From assembly GCA_040226215.1 (NCBI GenBank), contig JAVKFF010000052.1:50345-114344 (forward strand): a stretch of DNA of 64,000 nucleotides, in the 5' to 3' direction. Under the pieces are notes generated by a model. The model saw nothing but the letters and a program-made list of their open reading frames with translations, ran no database searches and was not told where the DNA came from. Both the position numbers and the translations under genes were made by a program. Shown piece after piece: positions 1 through 8,516 of the stretch; position 1 is the first letter of the stretch, and each line of letters starts with the position of its first letter. This stretch comes from JAVKFF01 sp040226215. Lineage in GTDB: Bacteria; Pseudomonadota; Alphaproteobacteria; DSM-16000; Inquilinaceae.

Positions 1-1284
1 GTCGCGCCAGACGTGCAGGAGCATCAGCAGCGGGCGGGCGTTCAGCACGGCATCCGGCAGGCTGGCGAGCCAGCCGTGATAGATGTCGAACAGGCCGTAG
101 CTGAGATAGTCGAAAAGACAGCGGCTCTCGATGATGGCCGCCGCCCGCTCCATCTCTCCCGCGGCCAGCAGGTGGCGGACCGCCTCGCGATGGTGGCCGT
201 TGGCTTCGAACCAGGCGCCGGCGCGGCTGTCGATTTCAGCGATCGCCGTCTGTCCCAGCGACTGCGCCCGGTTGCGCAGGAACTGCGAGAACAGCGCGTG
301 GTAGCGGAACCAGGTGCGATCGGTGTCGAGCGGCTGCGTGAAGATGTTCCGGCTGACCAGCAGGTCGAGCACAGCGACGCTGTCCTGCCGCCCCATGATG
401 GCGTCGCACACGCCGGCGGACATGCGGTCGAGCCGGGAGGTGCGGACGAGAAAGGCCTGGAGCGCTTCCGGCAGCGTCCGGAACACCTCGTCCATGAAGA
501 AGTCGAACACGTCCGCGCTCGCCGCGAAGGCCTCCAGCCGGTTGCCGCCGCCCAACCGGTGCCAGGACAGGCTGGCGAGGCGCAGACCAGCCACCCAGCC
601 TTCCGTCTGGCGCAGGAGAGAGGCGGCCGCGAGCCCCTCGACGGTCATGTCTGGATGGCCGGCGAAGAACCGCTCGATCTCCTCGGCGGTGAAGCGAAGT
701 TCCCGCGGCCCGACCTCCCACAGCGAATCCGTCATGCGCAGGCGGGACAGGGGCAGTCCCGGCGCGACCCGGCTGGCGATGACCAGGCGCATGCTGGTGG
801 GTCCGCGCAAGGCGAGCTTGCCGAGAAATTCGGTGATCTGGGGGTTGGCGATGACGTGGAAGTCGTCGATGAAGACGACGAAGGGATGGTCGATCGCCGC
901 CATCTCGTTGACCAGCAGGCCGAAGGCATGCCGGTTCACCGCCGATTCCTGCGCCGACAGAAGCTGGCCCAGCGCGTCCTTGGCGAAGGTCGGATGGATC
1001 GTCTGCAGCGCACCGACGAGATAGGCGAGGAACAGCGGCAGGCCGTCATCCTCGCTGTCCAGCGACAGCCAGCAGGCCGGGACGCCATCGGCGATCAGCG
1101 CGTCGTGCCACTGTGTGAGGCAGGTGGTCTTGCCGAAGCCGGGTGGTGCCTCGACGATGGTCAGGCGGCGCTGGGGCAGGCGCCCGGCGCCCACGAACAG
1201 GCGCGGTCGGGCGACCACGCCGGCGGGCAGGGAAGGCGGCCGCAACTTGGTGGCGATGAGAGGGAGGATCGCGCTCGTCGCCAT
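1..1284 (-). CDS. MalT-like LuxR-family ATP-dependent transcriptional regulator (C-terminus off the left edge)
   Basis: The gene reads leftward from an ATG at 1284 and stays open for 428 codons to the window edge. The DNA-binding end therefore lies outside. The N-terminus has the STAND/MalT layout: a short TKLRPP-type lead, Walker A PPGFGKTT near residue 50, and Walker B FVVFIDDFH near residue 120. A helical region follows, with the MalT-typical WVAGLRLA and YHALFSQFLR segments. Such proteins sense a ligand, bind ATP and activate transcription through a C-terminal LuxR helix-turn-helix. It is divergent from the amidase/ABC operon starting at 1432, so that operon is the likely target. The LuxR domain itself is inferred, not seen. 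Confidence 0.85.
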   Translation of the reverse strand, partial: MATSAILPLIATKLRPPSLPAGVVARPRLFVGAGRLPQRRLTIVEAPPGFGKTTCLTQWHDALIADGVPACWLSLDSEDDGLPLFLAYLVGALQTIHPTFAKDALGQLLSAQESAVNRHAFGLLVNEMAAIDHPFVVFIDDFHVIANPQITEFLGKLALRGPTSMRLVIASRVAPGLPLSRLRMTDSLWEVGPRELRFTAEEIERFFAGHPDMTVEGLAAASLLRQTEGWVAGLRLASLSWHRLGGGNRLEAFAASADVFDFFMDEVFRTLPEALQAFLVRTSRLDRMSAGVCDAIMGRQDSVAVLDLLVSRNIFTQPLDTDRTWFRYHALFSQFLRNRAQSLGQTAIAEIDSRAGAWFEANGHHREAVRHLLAAGEMERAAAIIESRCLFDYLSYGLFDIYHGWLASLPDAVLNARPLLMLLHVWRD

Positions 1285-1368
1285 GGGAAGATTTCGTCTC
1301 CTGCTCTGTGGTGAACATGGGGGGCGAGGCGACCACCCCTCGGCGCCGGAGCCTGACCCTTTCGGGGT

Positions 1369-1398
1369 ATGACATGTCCGGAACTGTCACCCTAGCAT
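1369..1398 (+). promoter_or_regulatory. Candidate promoter of the amidase-ABC operon with overlapping inverted repeat
   Basis: ATGACA at 1369-1374 and TAGCAT at 1393-1398 are 18 bp apart and resemble sigma-70 boxes. TGACA (1370-1374) and TGTCA (1385-1389) form a perfect 5-bp inverted repeat over the same stretch. This lies between the divergent MalT-like regulator and the amidase, a natural place for an operator. Transcription would start near 1405, which argues for the ATG at 1432 rather than the one at 1411. Confidence 0.35.
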
Positions 1399-1431
1399 CC
1401 CCCCTCCTGGATGTTGGGAGCAAGTTCGACC

Positions 1432-2901
1432 ATGCGCCAGTCCGCCATCCCGTCCGGCCGGACCGCCCTGTCGCCCTCGGAATACGCCGGGCACGACGCC
1501 GTCTCGCTCGCCGGCCTGGTCGCGACAGGCGCCGTCCACCCGATGGAGCTGCTGAACACGGCGGTGGCGGCGGTCGAGGCGCTCGATCCCACGCTGAACG
1601 CCGTGGTGATCCGCTTCGAAGAGATGGCACGGGCGGCGATCGAACAGGGCCTGCCCGAGGGTCCGCTGCGCGGCGTCCCCTTCCTGCTGAAGGACCTGAC
1701 GGCGCATATGGCCGGCACCGTCACCAGCTGCGGCTGGCCGCCGAGGGCCGAAACGATATCGACCATCGATACCGAACTCGTGGCGCGGTTCCGCCAGGCA
1801 GGCCTCGTCACCTTCGGCAAGACCGCGGTGCCGGAACTGGCGATGGACTGGAGCACGGAAAGCCGCCTTTACGGACCGACCCGCAATCCCTGGTCGCCGG
1901 CGCACTCCACCGGCACCTCCAGCGGCGGTTCCGCGGCTGCGGTGGCCGCGGGCATGGTGCCGGTCGCGCATGGCAATGACGGTGGCGGGTCGATCCGGGT
2001 GCCGGCCTCCTGCTGTGGCCTGTTCGGGCTCAAGCCGTCACGCCACCGCAACCCGGCCGGACCGGTGGTCGGCGATCTCTGGCAGGGGATGATCTGCGAG
2101 CACGTGCTGAGCCGGACCGTGCGCGACAGCGCGGCGGTGTTGGACGCCACGGCGGGGATCGATGTCGGTGCCTTCCACGAGGCGCCTGCGATGCCGTGCT
2201 CCTTCGCCGCGGCCGTGAACCAGGCGCCGCGGCCGCTGCGCATCGCCCTGTCGACCGAGGCGCCCTATGGCGCGCCCACGCACGGCGACTGCCGCGCCGC
2301 GGCCGAGGACGCGGCCGCGTTGTGCGAATCGCTCGGCCACCACGTCGAACGCGCCACGCCGCCGCTGCCGGACGAGGGCTGGCAAGCCTTCGAAACCTTC
2401 ATCTCGGTCGAATACGCGGCCGACATCGCGCGGGAGGCGATGACCCTCGACCGCGACCTGACGGAGGCGGATTTCCCGCCGGTGCTCTGGGCGATGATCG
2501 AGCGCGGCCGGTCGATTGGCGGCGTCGAGGCGGCGCTGGCCCTGTCGGTGCTCCACCGCATCAGCCGCGACCTCGGCCGCTTCTTCCAGGCCTTCGACGT
2601 CGTGCTCACGCCGACCCTGGCGGTGCCGCCGGTCAGGCTGGGCCATTTCGGCCTCGACGTCACGCCGGAGGCGCACTGGAAGGCCTATCTCGGCTTCATG
2701 CCCTACACCCATCCCTTCAACATCGGCGGCCAGCCGGCCATGTCCGTGCCGCTCTACTGGAACCAGGACGGGCTGCCAATCGGCGTCCAGTTCGCCGCGC
2801 CGGTCGGTGACGAATACACCCTCTTCCAGCTCGCATCACAACTAGAAGCCGCCCGGCCCTGGCTGGATCGCACGCCGCGCATCTCGCTGAAGGGCCAATG
2901 A
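1432..2901 (+). CDS. Amidase signature family hydrolase
   Basis: A 489-residue cytoplasmic amidase of the Ser-cisSer-Lys class, which hydrolyses carboxamides to acid plus ammonia; the substrate is not predictable. The catalytic Lys is in FLLKDL (about residue 87), the cis-Ser is in GTSSGGSA (about 164), and the nucleophile Ser is in GGGSIRVP (about 187). GLFGLKPS follows, as is usual. The start at 1432 is preceded by GGGAG (1416-1420). An in-frame ATG at 1411 is possible but lies too close to the probable promoter. The gene leads an operon with a peptide/nickel-type ABC importer, so the importer may deliver the amide. Length is normal for the family and all triad residues are present. Confidence 0.9.
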   Translation: MRQSAIPSGRTALSPSEYAGHDAVSLAGLVATGAVHPMELLNTAVAAVEALDPTLNAVVIRFEEMARAAIEQGLPEGPLRGVPFLLKDLTAHMAGTVTSCGWPPRAETISTIDTELVARFRQAGLVTFGKTAVPELAMDWSTESRLYGPTRNPWSPAHSTGTSSGGSAAAVAAGMVPVAHGNDGGGSIRVPASCCGLFGLKPSRHRNPAGPVVGDLWQGMICEHVLSRTVRDSAAVLDATAGIDVGAFHEAPAMPCSFAAAVNQAPRPLRIALSTEAPYGAPTHGDCRAAAEDAAALCESLGHHVERATPPLPDEGWQAFETFISVEYAADIAREAMTLDRDLTEADFPPVLWAMIERGRSIGGVEAALALSVLHRISRDLGRFFQAFDVVLTPTLAVPPVRLGHFGLDVTPEAHWKAYLGFMPYTHPFNIGGQPAMSVPLYWNQDGLPIGVQFAAPVGDEYTLFQLASQLEAARPWLDRTPRISLKGQ

Positions 2902-2950
2902 CGTGGCCGCCAACGCATCCGTTCCATCAGCACGCAAGGAGGTATTCACA

Positions 2951-4525
2951 ATGGCCGTTAATGCATCCAGTCCCGTCCGCGCGATCACCCGTCATCTCCT
3001 GTTGGCATCGAGCGCCCTGGTCGGCGCCTTGACGATGCTGGGGGCGCCGGCGCTCGCCCAGTCGGACACCATCACCGTCGCGCGCTCCGTGGACGCCGAC
3101 AGTCTCGATCCGCACCGCACCTCGAACACCCAGTCGCTCCAGGTCACCAACCTGATCTACGACACGCTGCTCACCATGGACGACAGCGGCACCATCCATC
3201 CCGGGCTGGCGTCGGCGTGGTCGATCTCCGAGGACGGGACGAGCTACACCTTCAGCCTTCGCGACGGGGTCGTGTGCCACGATGGCGAGGCCTTCGACGC
3301 GGCGATGGCCGCGGCGAGCATCGAACGGGCGGTCGATCCCGAGACCAACAACCCCAACGCCTCCTCCTGGGGGCCGATCGAGGACACCTCGGCCGACGGC
3401 AATACGCTGACCGTCTCGCTGAGCGAGCCCTATGGACCGTTCCTCAGCTTCCTGACCAGTATCCAGGCGCCGATGATCTGCGCCGGCTCGACGGCGGGCG
3501 AGGAGTTCGACCCGATCGGCACGGGTCCCTACGCACTCGTTGACTGGGTGCGCAACGACCGGATCACGCTGTCGGCCAACGAGGACTACGAGAACGTCCA
3601 TCCGCTGATCGACAATCCGGGCGCGCCATACATCCCCAATCTGGTGCTGCAGGTGATCCCGGAGGGCGTGGCCCGGATGGCGGCGCTGCGCAGTGGCGAG
3701 GTCCAGTTCGCGGAGCCTTCCCTGGAGGAGGCGGCGCTGCTGCAGGACGATCCGGACTTCAACGTCCACGCCGCCATGCTCAGCGGCCAGCAGATCCTGA
3801 TGGCCTTCACCTGGCGCATCCCGCCGCTCGACGACGAGAATGTGCGCCGGGCGATCGGGGCGGTGGTCGACCGCGCGCTCTATGCCGACTTCGCCTTCGA
3901 GGGGCTGGTCGCGCCGGCCTACTGCCCGGTCGCTCCCGGCCTGCTGGGCACCGACCAGGAGATGTGCCGCGAAGCCGGCGTGCCGGAGGACGTGGAGCAG
4001 GCCGAGGAACTGCTCGCCGAGGCCGGCTACGGTCCGGACAATCCGCTCGAGATCGTGCTCTCGGTGCATCGCCTGCCGGGCTGGGACCGCATGCACGAGA
4101 TCATGCTGCAGCAGTTCGAGACGGTCGGTATCGAGGCGACCATCGAGCAGCGCGAGGTGGCCGCCTTCTTCGACCAGATGTCCGAGGAGAACCAGCGCAC
4201 CGACGGGTCGCCGGTGGTCTGGACCATGGGCATGTCGGGGGTCGATCCCGACTACCTCTACTTCCTTTGGCACACGCCGGGCTTCGTCAACATGGGCCTG
4301 AACGAGGAGGTCGACGCCATGCTGGCGGCACAGCGGGGGCTGACCGGCGAGGCGCGCGTCGAAGCGATCCAGGAGATCCATCGCTATTTGCTGGAGAACG
4401 TCTACGCGGTGCCCCTGCTGTCGCCTGGCTGGGGCTGGCTGATGGCTTCCAGCGCCGATCTCGAGGGCTTCAAGATGGGGCACATGGTGTCGCTGATCTT
4501 CAATGACGTGCAGTATGTCGACTAG
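2951..4525 (+). CDS. ABC transporter solute-binding protein, family 5 (peptide/nickel/opine type)
   Basis: A 524-residue periplasmic binding protein. An N-terminal Sec signal (arginine, then a hydrophobic stretch ending APALAQ) precedes the mature start. The family 5 pattern is clear: SLDPHRTSNTQS near the mature N-terminus, then LASAWSISEDGTSYTF, FDPIGTGPYAL and a C-terminal lobe. It is very acidic. The ATG at 2951 has a near-perfect Shine-Dalgarno, AAGGAGG at 2936-2942, and is preferred to an ATG in the same frame 48 bases upstream. It is the first transporter gene after the amidase, with 49 bp between them. The ligand could be a peptide, opine or amide-containing compound. Confidence 0.9.
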   Translation: MAVNASSPVRAITRHLLLASSALVGALTMLGAPALAQSDTITVARSVDADSLDPHRTSNTQSLQVTNLIYDTLLTMDDSGTIHPGLASAWSISEDGTSYTFSLRDGVVCHDGEAFDAAMAAASIERAVDPETNNPNASSWGPIEDTSADGNTLTVSLSEPYGPFLSFLTSIQAPMICAGSTAGEEFDPIGTGPYALVDWVRNDRITLSANEDYENVHPLIDNPGAPYIPNLVLQVIPEGVARMAALRSGEVQFAEPSLEEAALLQDDPDFNVHAAMLSGQQILMAFTWRIPPLDDENVRRAIGAVVDRALYADFAFEGLVAPAYCPVAPGLLGTDQEMCREAGVPEDVEQAEELLAEAGYGPDNPLEIVLSVHRLPGWDRMHEIMLQQFETVGIEATIEQREVAAFFDQMSEENQRTDGSPVVWTMGMSGVDPDYLYFLWHTPGFVNMGLNEEVDAMLAAQRGLTGEARVEAIQEIHRYLLENVYAVPLLSPGWGWLMASSADLEGFKMGHMVSLIFNDVQYVD

Positions 4526-4549
4526 TCGATCCTGAAGGGAGCGCGATCG

Positions 4550-4603
4550 GGCTCCGCCGTTCTGCCCGCCGGGCCACGCCCAGCGGGCCGGGACGGCGGA
4601 GCC
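4550..4603 (+). terminator. Intercistronic hairpin between binding-protein and permease genes
   Basis: GGCTCCGCCGT (4550-4560) pairs perfectly with ACGGCGGAGCC (4593-4603). The interior can form further GC pairs (CCCGC with GCGGG). There is no T-tract. It sits between the solute-binding gene and its permease, so it more likely acts as a partial terminator or mRNA-stabilising structure that keeps binding-protein message in excess. Confidence 0.6.
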
Positions 4604-4626
4604 GCCATTCTTGAACCGGGCCGACC

Positions 4627-5550
4627 ATGCTGACCTTCCTCGCCCGCCGTGGCATCGCGGCGGTGATCACCCTTCTCGTCTCGACCTTCGCGGTATCGAT
4701 GCTGATCCACATCGTGCCGGGTGACCCGGTCACGGTGATGATGTCGCAGTCGGTGACGGCGACGCCGGAGGCGATGGACGAGATGCGCACCCGGCTCGGC
4801 CTCGATCTGCCGTTGTGGCAGCAGTATCTGAACTTTCTCGGCCGCGTGGTCTCGGGCGATCTGGGCCGCACCATCATGGGGAACGAGCCGGTGCTGGGCC
4901 TGCTCGTCGACCGGCTTCCCAACACGCTCGTCCTCGCCGTCTCCGGGCTCGTTGTCGCCTGCGCGGTCGGACTGCCGCTCGGTATCCTGGCGGCCCGCAG
5001 GCAGGGCAGCCTGTTCGACAGCCTGGTGATGGTCGGCGCGGTTGTCGGCGTCTCGGTCCCGAACTTCTGGCTGGGACTGATCCTTCTCGTCTTCTTCTCG
5101 CTCACCCTGGGCTGGCTGCCGGTGGCGGGCGAGGGCTGGCAGAGCCTCATCCTGCCGGCGGTGACGCTGGGCGCCACCTATTCCGCGGTGATCGCCCGCA
5201 TGTGCCGCTCCTCGATGATCGAGGTCCTGTCGGAGGACTATATCCGCACCGCGCGGTCGAAGGGACTGTCGCAGCGCACCGTCCTGCTGCGCCACGCCCT
5301 CAAGCCGGCGATGATCAGCGTCGTCACCGTGATCGGCCTGATCTTCGGCTACCTGATGGGCGGGCAGGTGATCATTGAGAACGTCTTCTCCTGGAACGGC
5401 ATCGGGCGCCTCGCGGTGCAGTCGATGCTGCAGCGCGACTACCCGCTCATCCAGGGATTTCTGCTGATTTTCGCCACCACCATCATCTGCGTCTCGATCA
5501 TTCTCGATATCGTCTACGTCTTCCTCGATCCGCGCACCGCCCATGGCTGA
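4627..5550 (+). CDS. ABC transporter permease, DppB/OppB type
   Basis: A 307-residue inner-membrane permease with about six transmembrane helices. The N-terminus is a typical DppB start: a hydrophobic helix, then IVPGDPV. The cytoplasmic EAA coupling loop reads YIRTARSKGLSQRTVLLRHA (residues about 205-225). The C-terminus ends in FLDPRTAHG. It pairs with the following DppC-type permease, whose start overlaps its last 8 bases. Together with the binding protein and two ATPases it forms a complete importer. Confidence 0.92.
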   Translation: MLTFLARRGIAAVITLLVSTFAVSMLIHIVPGDPVTVMMSQSVTATPEAMDEMRTRLGLDLPLWQQYLNFLGRVVSGDLGRTIMGNEPVLGLLVDRLPNTLVLAVSGLVVACAVGLPLGILAARRQGSLFDSLVMVGAVVGVSVPNFWLGLILLVFFSLTLGWLPVAGEGWQSLILPAVTLGATYSAVIARMCRSSMIEVLSEDYIRTARSKGLSQRTVLLRHALKPAMISVVTVIGLIFGYLMGGQVIIENVFSWNGIGRLAVQSMLQRDYPLIQGFLLIFATTIICVSIILDIVYVFLDPRTAHG

Positions 5551-6397
5551 GTCCGATATGACGCGGCGCACGCTTCGCCGGCTCGGCGCGAACCCGGTCC
5601 TCGCTATCGCCGGCGCCGTCATTGTCTGCCTGGTCGCCGCCGCTCTGCTGGCCCCGCTGCTGGCGCCGTTCGACCCCAACGCGATGCGGGTCGGACCGCG
5701 CCTGTCGCCGCCTGGCGGGCCGCACCTCTTCGGCACGGACGAGTTGGGGCGCGATCTGTTCAGCCGGGTGCTCTACGGCGCCAGGCTGACCTTGTGGGTC
5801 GGCGCCGTCGCGGTGGGCATCGGTCTCCTGGTCGGCGTCATGACCGGTCTCGTCGCCGGCTATGTCACCGGCCTCGTCCGGTCGGTGCTCATGCGCGGCA
5901 TCGACGTGCTCTACGCGTTCCCCGACACGCTGATCGCCCTGGCGCTTCTCGCCTTCCTCGGGCCCAGCCTGACCAACGCGATGATCGCGATCGGCATCAG
6001 CGTCATCCCCTACTATGCCCGCGTCACCTACAGCGTCGTGCTGGTGGAGCGCGCGAAACCCTATGTGGACGCCTGCGCCATGGTCGGCGCGGGGGGCGCG
6101 CGCGTGCTTTTCCGTCACATCCTGCCCAACTGTTTCGCGCCGCTGATCGTGGTCGCCTCGCTCGGCTTTTCCTCCGCCGTGCTGTCGGCGGCAGGGCTCT
6201 CGTTCCTCGGCCTCGGCGCGCAGCCGCCGGCACCGGAATGGGGGGCGATCCTCGCCAACGGGCGGAACTACATCACGCGGGCACCGTGGATCCTGATCTT
6301 TCCCGGTCTCGCGATCACCTTCACCGTGCTGGCCTTCAACATCGCCGGCGACGGTCTTCGACGCAGTCTCGATCCGCGCCAGAGGAAGGTCACGTGA
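5543..6397 (+). CDS. ABC transporter permease, DppC/OppC type
   Basis: A 284-residue permease with an N-terminal helix after a short basic segment. The DppC marker LFGTDELGRDLFSRVLYGAR is near residue 65, and an EAA-type loop (YVDACAMVGAGGARVLFRHI) is near residue 170. The C-terminal ITFTVLAFNIAGDGLRRSLD is usual for the family. Its ATG overlaps the end of the DppB-type gene by 8 bases. The next ATPase begins with a GTG that overlaps its stop codon (GTGA), so the whole set is translationally coupled. Confidence 0.92.
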   Translation: MAESDMTRRTLRRLGANPVLAIAGAVIVCLVAAALLAPLLAPFDPNAMRVGPRLSPPGGPHLFGTDELGRDLFSRVLYGARLTLWVGAVAVGIGLLVGVMTGLVAGYVTGLVRSVLMRGIDVLYAFPDTLIALALLAFLGPSLTNAMIAIGISVIPYYARVTYSVVLVERAKPYVDACAMVGAGGARVLFRHILPNCFAPLIVVASLGFSSAVLSAAGLSFLGLGAQPPAPEWGAILANGRNYITRAPWILIFPGLAITFTVLAFNIAGDGLRRSLDPRQRKVT

Positions 6398-7416
6398 CGG
6401 CAGTGCACATGCCGGCGGTCCCCGCGCCGGGCGGATCTCCGGGCCCGGTGCTCACCGTTCGCGACCTGGGCATCGCGGCCGGCAAGGGCGCCGGGCGGCA
6501 GACGCTGGTGCAGGATCTCAGCTTCGAGATCCATCCGGGCGAGGTCCTGGCGCTGGTCGGCGAGTCGGGCTGCGGCAAGACCATGACCGCGCTGTCCATC
6601 GCCGGCCTGCTGCCGCCACGCGTAGAGATCAGCGGCGGGCAACTCAAGCTTCTCGATCAGGCACTCGCCGGCGCCAGCGAGCGGACGATGAACCGCGTCC
6701 GCGGCCGTCATGTCGGCATGATCTTCCAGGAACCGATGACCTCGCTGAACCCGGTGCTGACCATCGGCACGCAGTTGACCGAGGGCCTGATCCGCCATCT
6801 CGGCATGTCCGGGCAGCAGGCGCGGGCGCGGGCGATCGAACTGCTCGACCTGGTGCGCATCGCCGATGCGCCGCGACGTCTGCGCGACTATCCGCATCAC
6901 CTGTCCGGCGGGTTGCGCCAACGCGTCATGATCGCCATGGCCCTGGCTTGCCAGCCGGCGCTCCTCCTGGCCGACGAGCCGACCACGGCGCTCGACGTCA
7001 CCATCCAGGCTCAGATCCTGGAACTGCTGGAGGCGATCCGCCGCGAGCTTGGCACGGCGATCCTGCTGATCACGCATGATCTGGGCGTGGTCGCCGACAT
7101 CGCCGACCGGGCGATGGTGATGTATGCGGGCCGGGTCGTCGAGACCGCCGGGGTCGACGATCTGCTCAACCGGCCCCAGCACCCCTATACGCGCGGCCTG
7201 ATCAAGGCGCGGCCGGAGCTTGCCTCGGCGCTGGGTGCGGCGCATCGCCAGCCGCTGCAGACCATGCCGGGGATGGTTCCCCGGGGTGGCGCCGGCATTG
7301 CCGGCTGCGCCTTTCGCGAGCGCTGTCCCTTGGCGATGGCGCGCTGCGCGGAGGAGCGGCCCCCACTCGAACCGCGCGCAAGCGGGCACGCCGCGGCGTG
7401 CTGGGCGACGTTATGA
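6394..7416 (+). CDS. ABC transporter ATP-binding protein, DppD/OppD type
   Basis: A 340-residue ATPase energising the 2951-8378 importer. Walker A GESGCGKT, signature LSGGLRQR, Walker B LLLADEPTTALD and the switch histidine in ITHD are all present. The oligopeptide-type C-terminal extension has HPYTRGL and a Cys cluster of the CAFRERCPLAMARC form. The start is taken as GTG 6394, which overlaps the previous stop and has GAGGAAGG just upstream. An ATG at 6409 is the alternative. The next ATPase starts within its stop codon (ATGA at 7413). Confidence 0.92.
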   Translation: MTAVHMPAVPAPGGSPGPVLTVRDLGIAAGKGAGRQTLVQDLSFEIHPGEVLALVGESGCGKTMTALSIAGLLPPRVEISGGQLKLLDQALAGASERTMNRVRGRHVGMIFQEPMTSLNPVLTIGTQLTEGLIRHLGMSGQQARARAIELLDLVRIADAPRRLRDYPHHLSGGLRQRVMIAMALACQPALLLADEPTTALDVTIQAQILELLEAIRRELGTAILLITHDLGVVADIADRAMVMYAGRVVETAGVDDLLNRPQHPYTRGLIKARPELASALGAAHRQPLQTMPGMVPRGGAGIAGCAFRERCPLAMARCAEERPPLEPRASGHAAACWATL

Positions 7417-8378
7417 AGGCGAGCGCGCTCCTCAAGGCCGAAGGGCTGAGCAAGCGGTTCCGGGTTGGCAGCGACCTGCTCGGCCGGCCGCGCGCCCACG
7501 TCCACGCGGTGAGCGACGTCTCGCTCTCGATCGCGCCCGGCGAGACGCTGGGCCTGGTCGGCGAGAGCGGCTCAGGAAAATCCACGCTCGGCCGCTTGCT
7601 CGTCGGCCTGGAGCGCGCCGATGGCGGAACCATCGATCTCGCCGGCGAGCGCATCGTCAGGCCCCGCGGGCGCCAGTTGCGCCAAATGCGCCGGCGCGTG
7701 CAGATGATCTTCCAGGACCCCTACGCCTCGCTCGACCCGCGGATGACGGTGGGGCAGTCGGTGAGCGAGCCGCTGACCATCCACGACCTGGCCCGTGGCG
7801 GGGCGGCGCGCGACCGGGTGGACGACCTGTTCCGCCAGGTCGGACTGCGTGGCGACATGATCGATCGCTATCCGCACGCGCTGTCCGGTGGTCAACGTCA
7901 GCGGGTCGGCATCGCCCGGGCGCTCGCCGTCGAGCCGCAACTGATCGTCGCCGACGAGCCGGTTGCCGCGCTCGACGTCTCGATCCAGGCCCAGATCGTC
8001 AACCTCCTGCTCGCGCTGCAGGCGGAGCGGGGTCTGGCCTTCCTGTTCATCTCCCACGACATCGCCGTGGTCGCCCATGTCAGCCACCGGATCGCGGTGA
8101 TGTATCTGGGCGAACTGGTCGAGACGGGGACAGCGAAGGCGATCATCGGCGCGCCGCGTCATCCCTATACCGAGGGCCTGATCGCGGCGACGCCGGATCC
8201 CGCCCGGCGGGCGGTGCGCAAGATCGTGCCCGCCGGCGAGATCCCGAGCCCGACCGACCTGCCCACGGGATGCCGCTACCATACGCGCTGTCCGCTCGCG
8301 ACCGATCTCTGCCGACGCGAGAGGCCCGTTCTCACACCGCGCGACGAGGGGCGGCTGGTCGCCTGCCACCATCGCTGA
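7413..8378 (+). CDS. ABC transporter ATP-binding protein, DppF/OppF type
   Basis: A 321-residue second ATPase, with Walker A GESGSGKST, signature LSGGQRQR, Walker B LIVADEPVAALD and ISHD. The C-terminal region carries HPYTEGL and the paired cysteines CRYHTRCPLATDLC of the oligopeptide family. The ATG at 7413 overlaps the upstream TGA. An in-frame ATG at 7398 exists but lacks the coupling overlap. It is the last gene of the amidase-importer operon; a hairpin follows its stop codon at once. Confidence 0.92.
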   Translation: MKASALLKAEGLSKRFRVGSDLLGRPRAHVHAVSDVSLSIAPGETLGLVGESGSGKSTLGRLLVGLERADGGTIDLAGERIVRPRGRQLRQMRRRVQMIFQDPYASLDPRMTVGQSVSEPLTIHDLARGGAARDRVDDLFRQVGLRGDMIDRYPHALSGGQRQRVGIARALAVEPQLIVADEPVAALDVSIQAQIVNLLLALQAERGLAFLFISHDIAVVAHVSHRIAVMYLGELVETGTAKAIIGAPRHPYTEGLIAATPDPARRAVRKIVPAGEIPSPTDLPTGCRYHTRCPLATDLCRRERPVLTPRDEGRLVACHHR

Positions 8379-8399
8379 GGCAGCCCGGACCTGGCTGCC
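8379..8399 (+). terminator. Hairpin at the end of the amidase-ABC operon
   Basis: GGCAGCC (8379-8385) and GGCTGCC (8393-8399) form a perfect 7-bp stem with a 7-nt loop, starting one base after the stop codon of the last ATPase gene. No T-tract follows. The remaining 117 bp before the convergent AbrB-like gene hold no recognisable feature. Confidence 0.45.
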
Positions 8400-8516
8400 G
8401 CAAACGAGGTCTGCGGCCGACATTCGGCATCGTCGCCGACCCCGGTTCTTCGAGCTCTCCCGACCACCCCGACGAAGGGCGGCGTGCCGGAAAATCGCTT
8501 CGCCTGGGTGCGGCGA

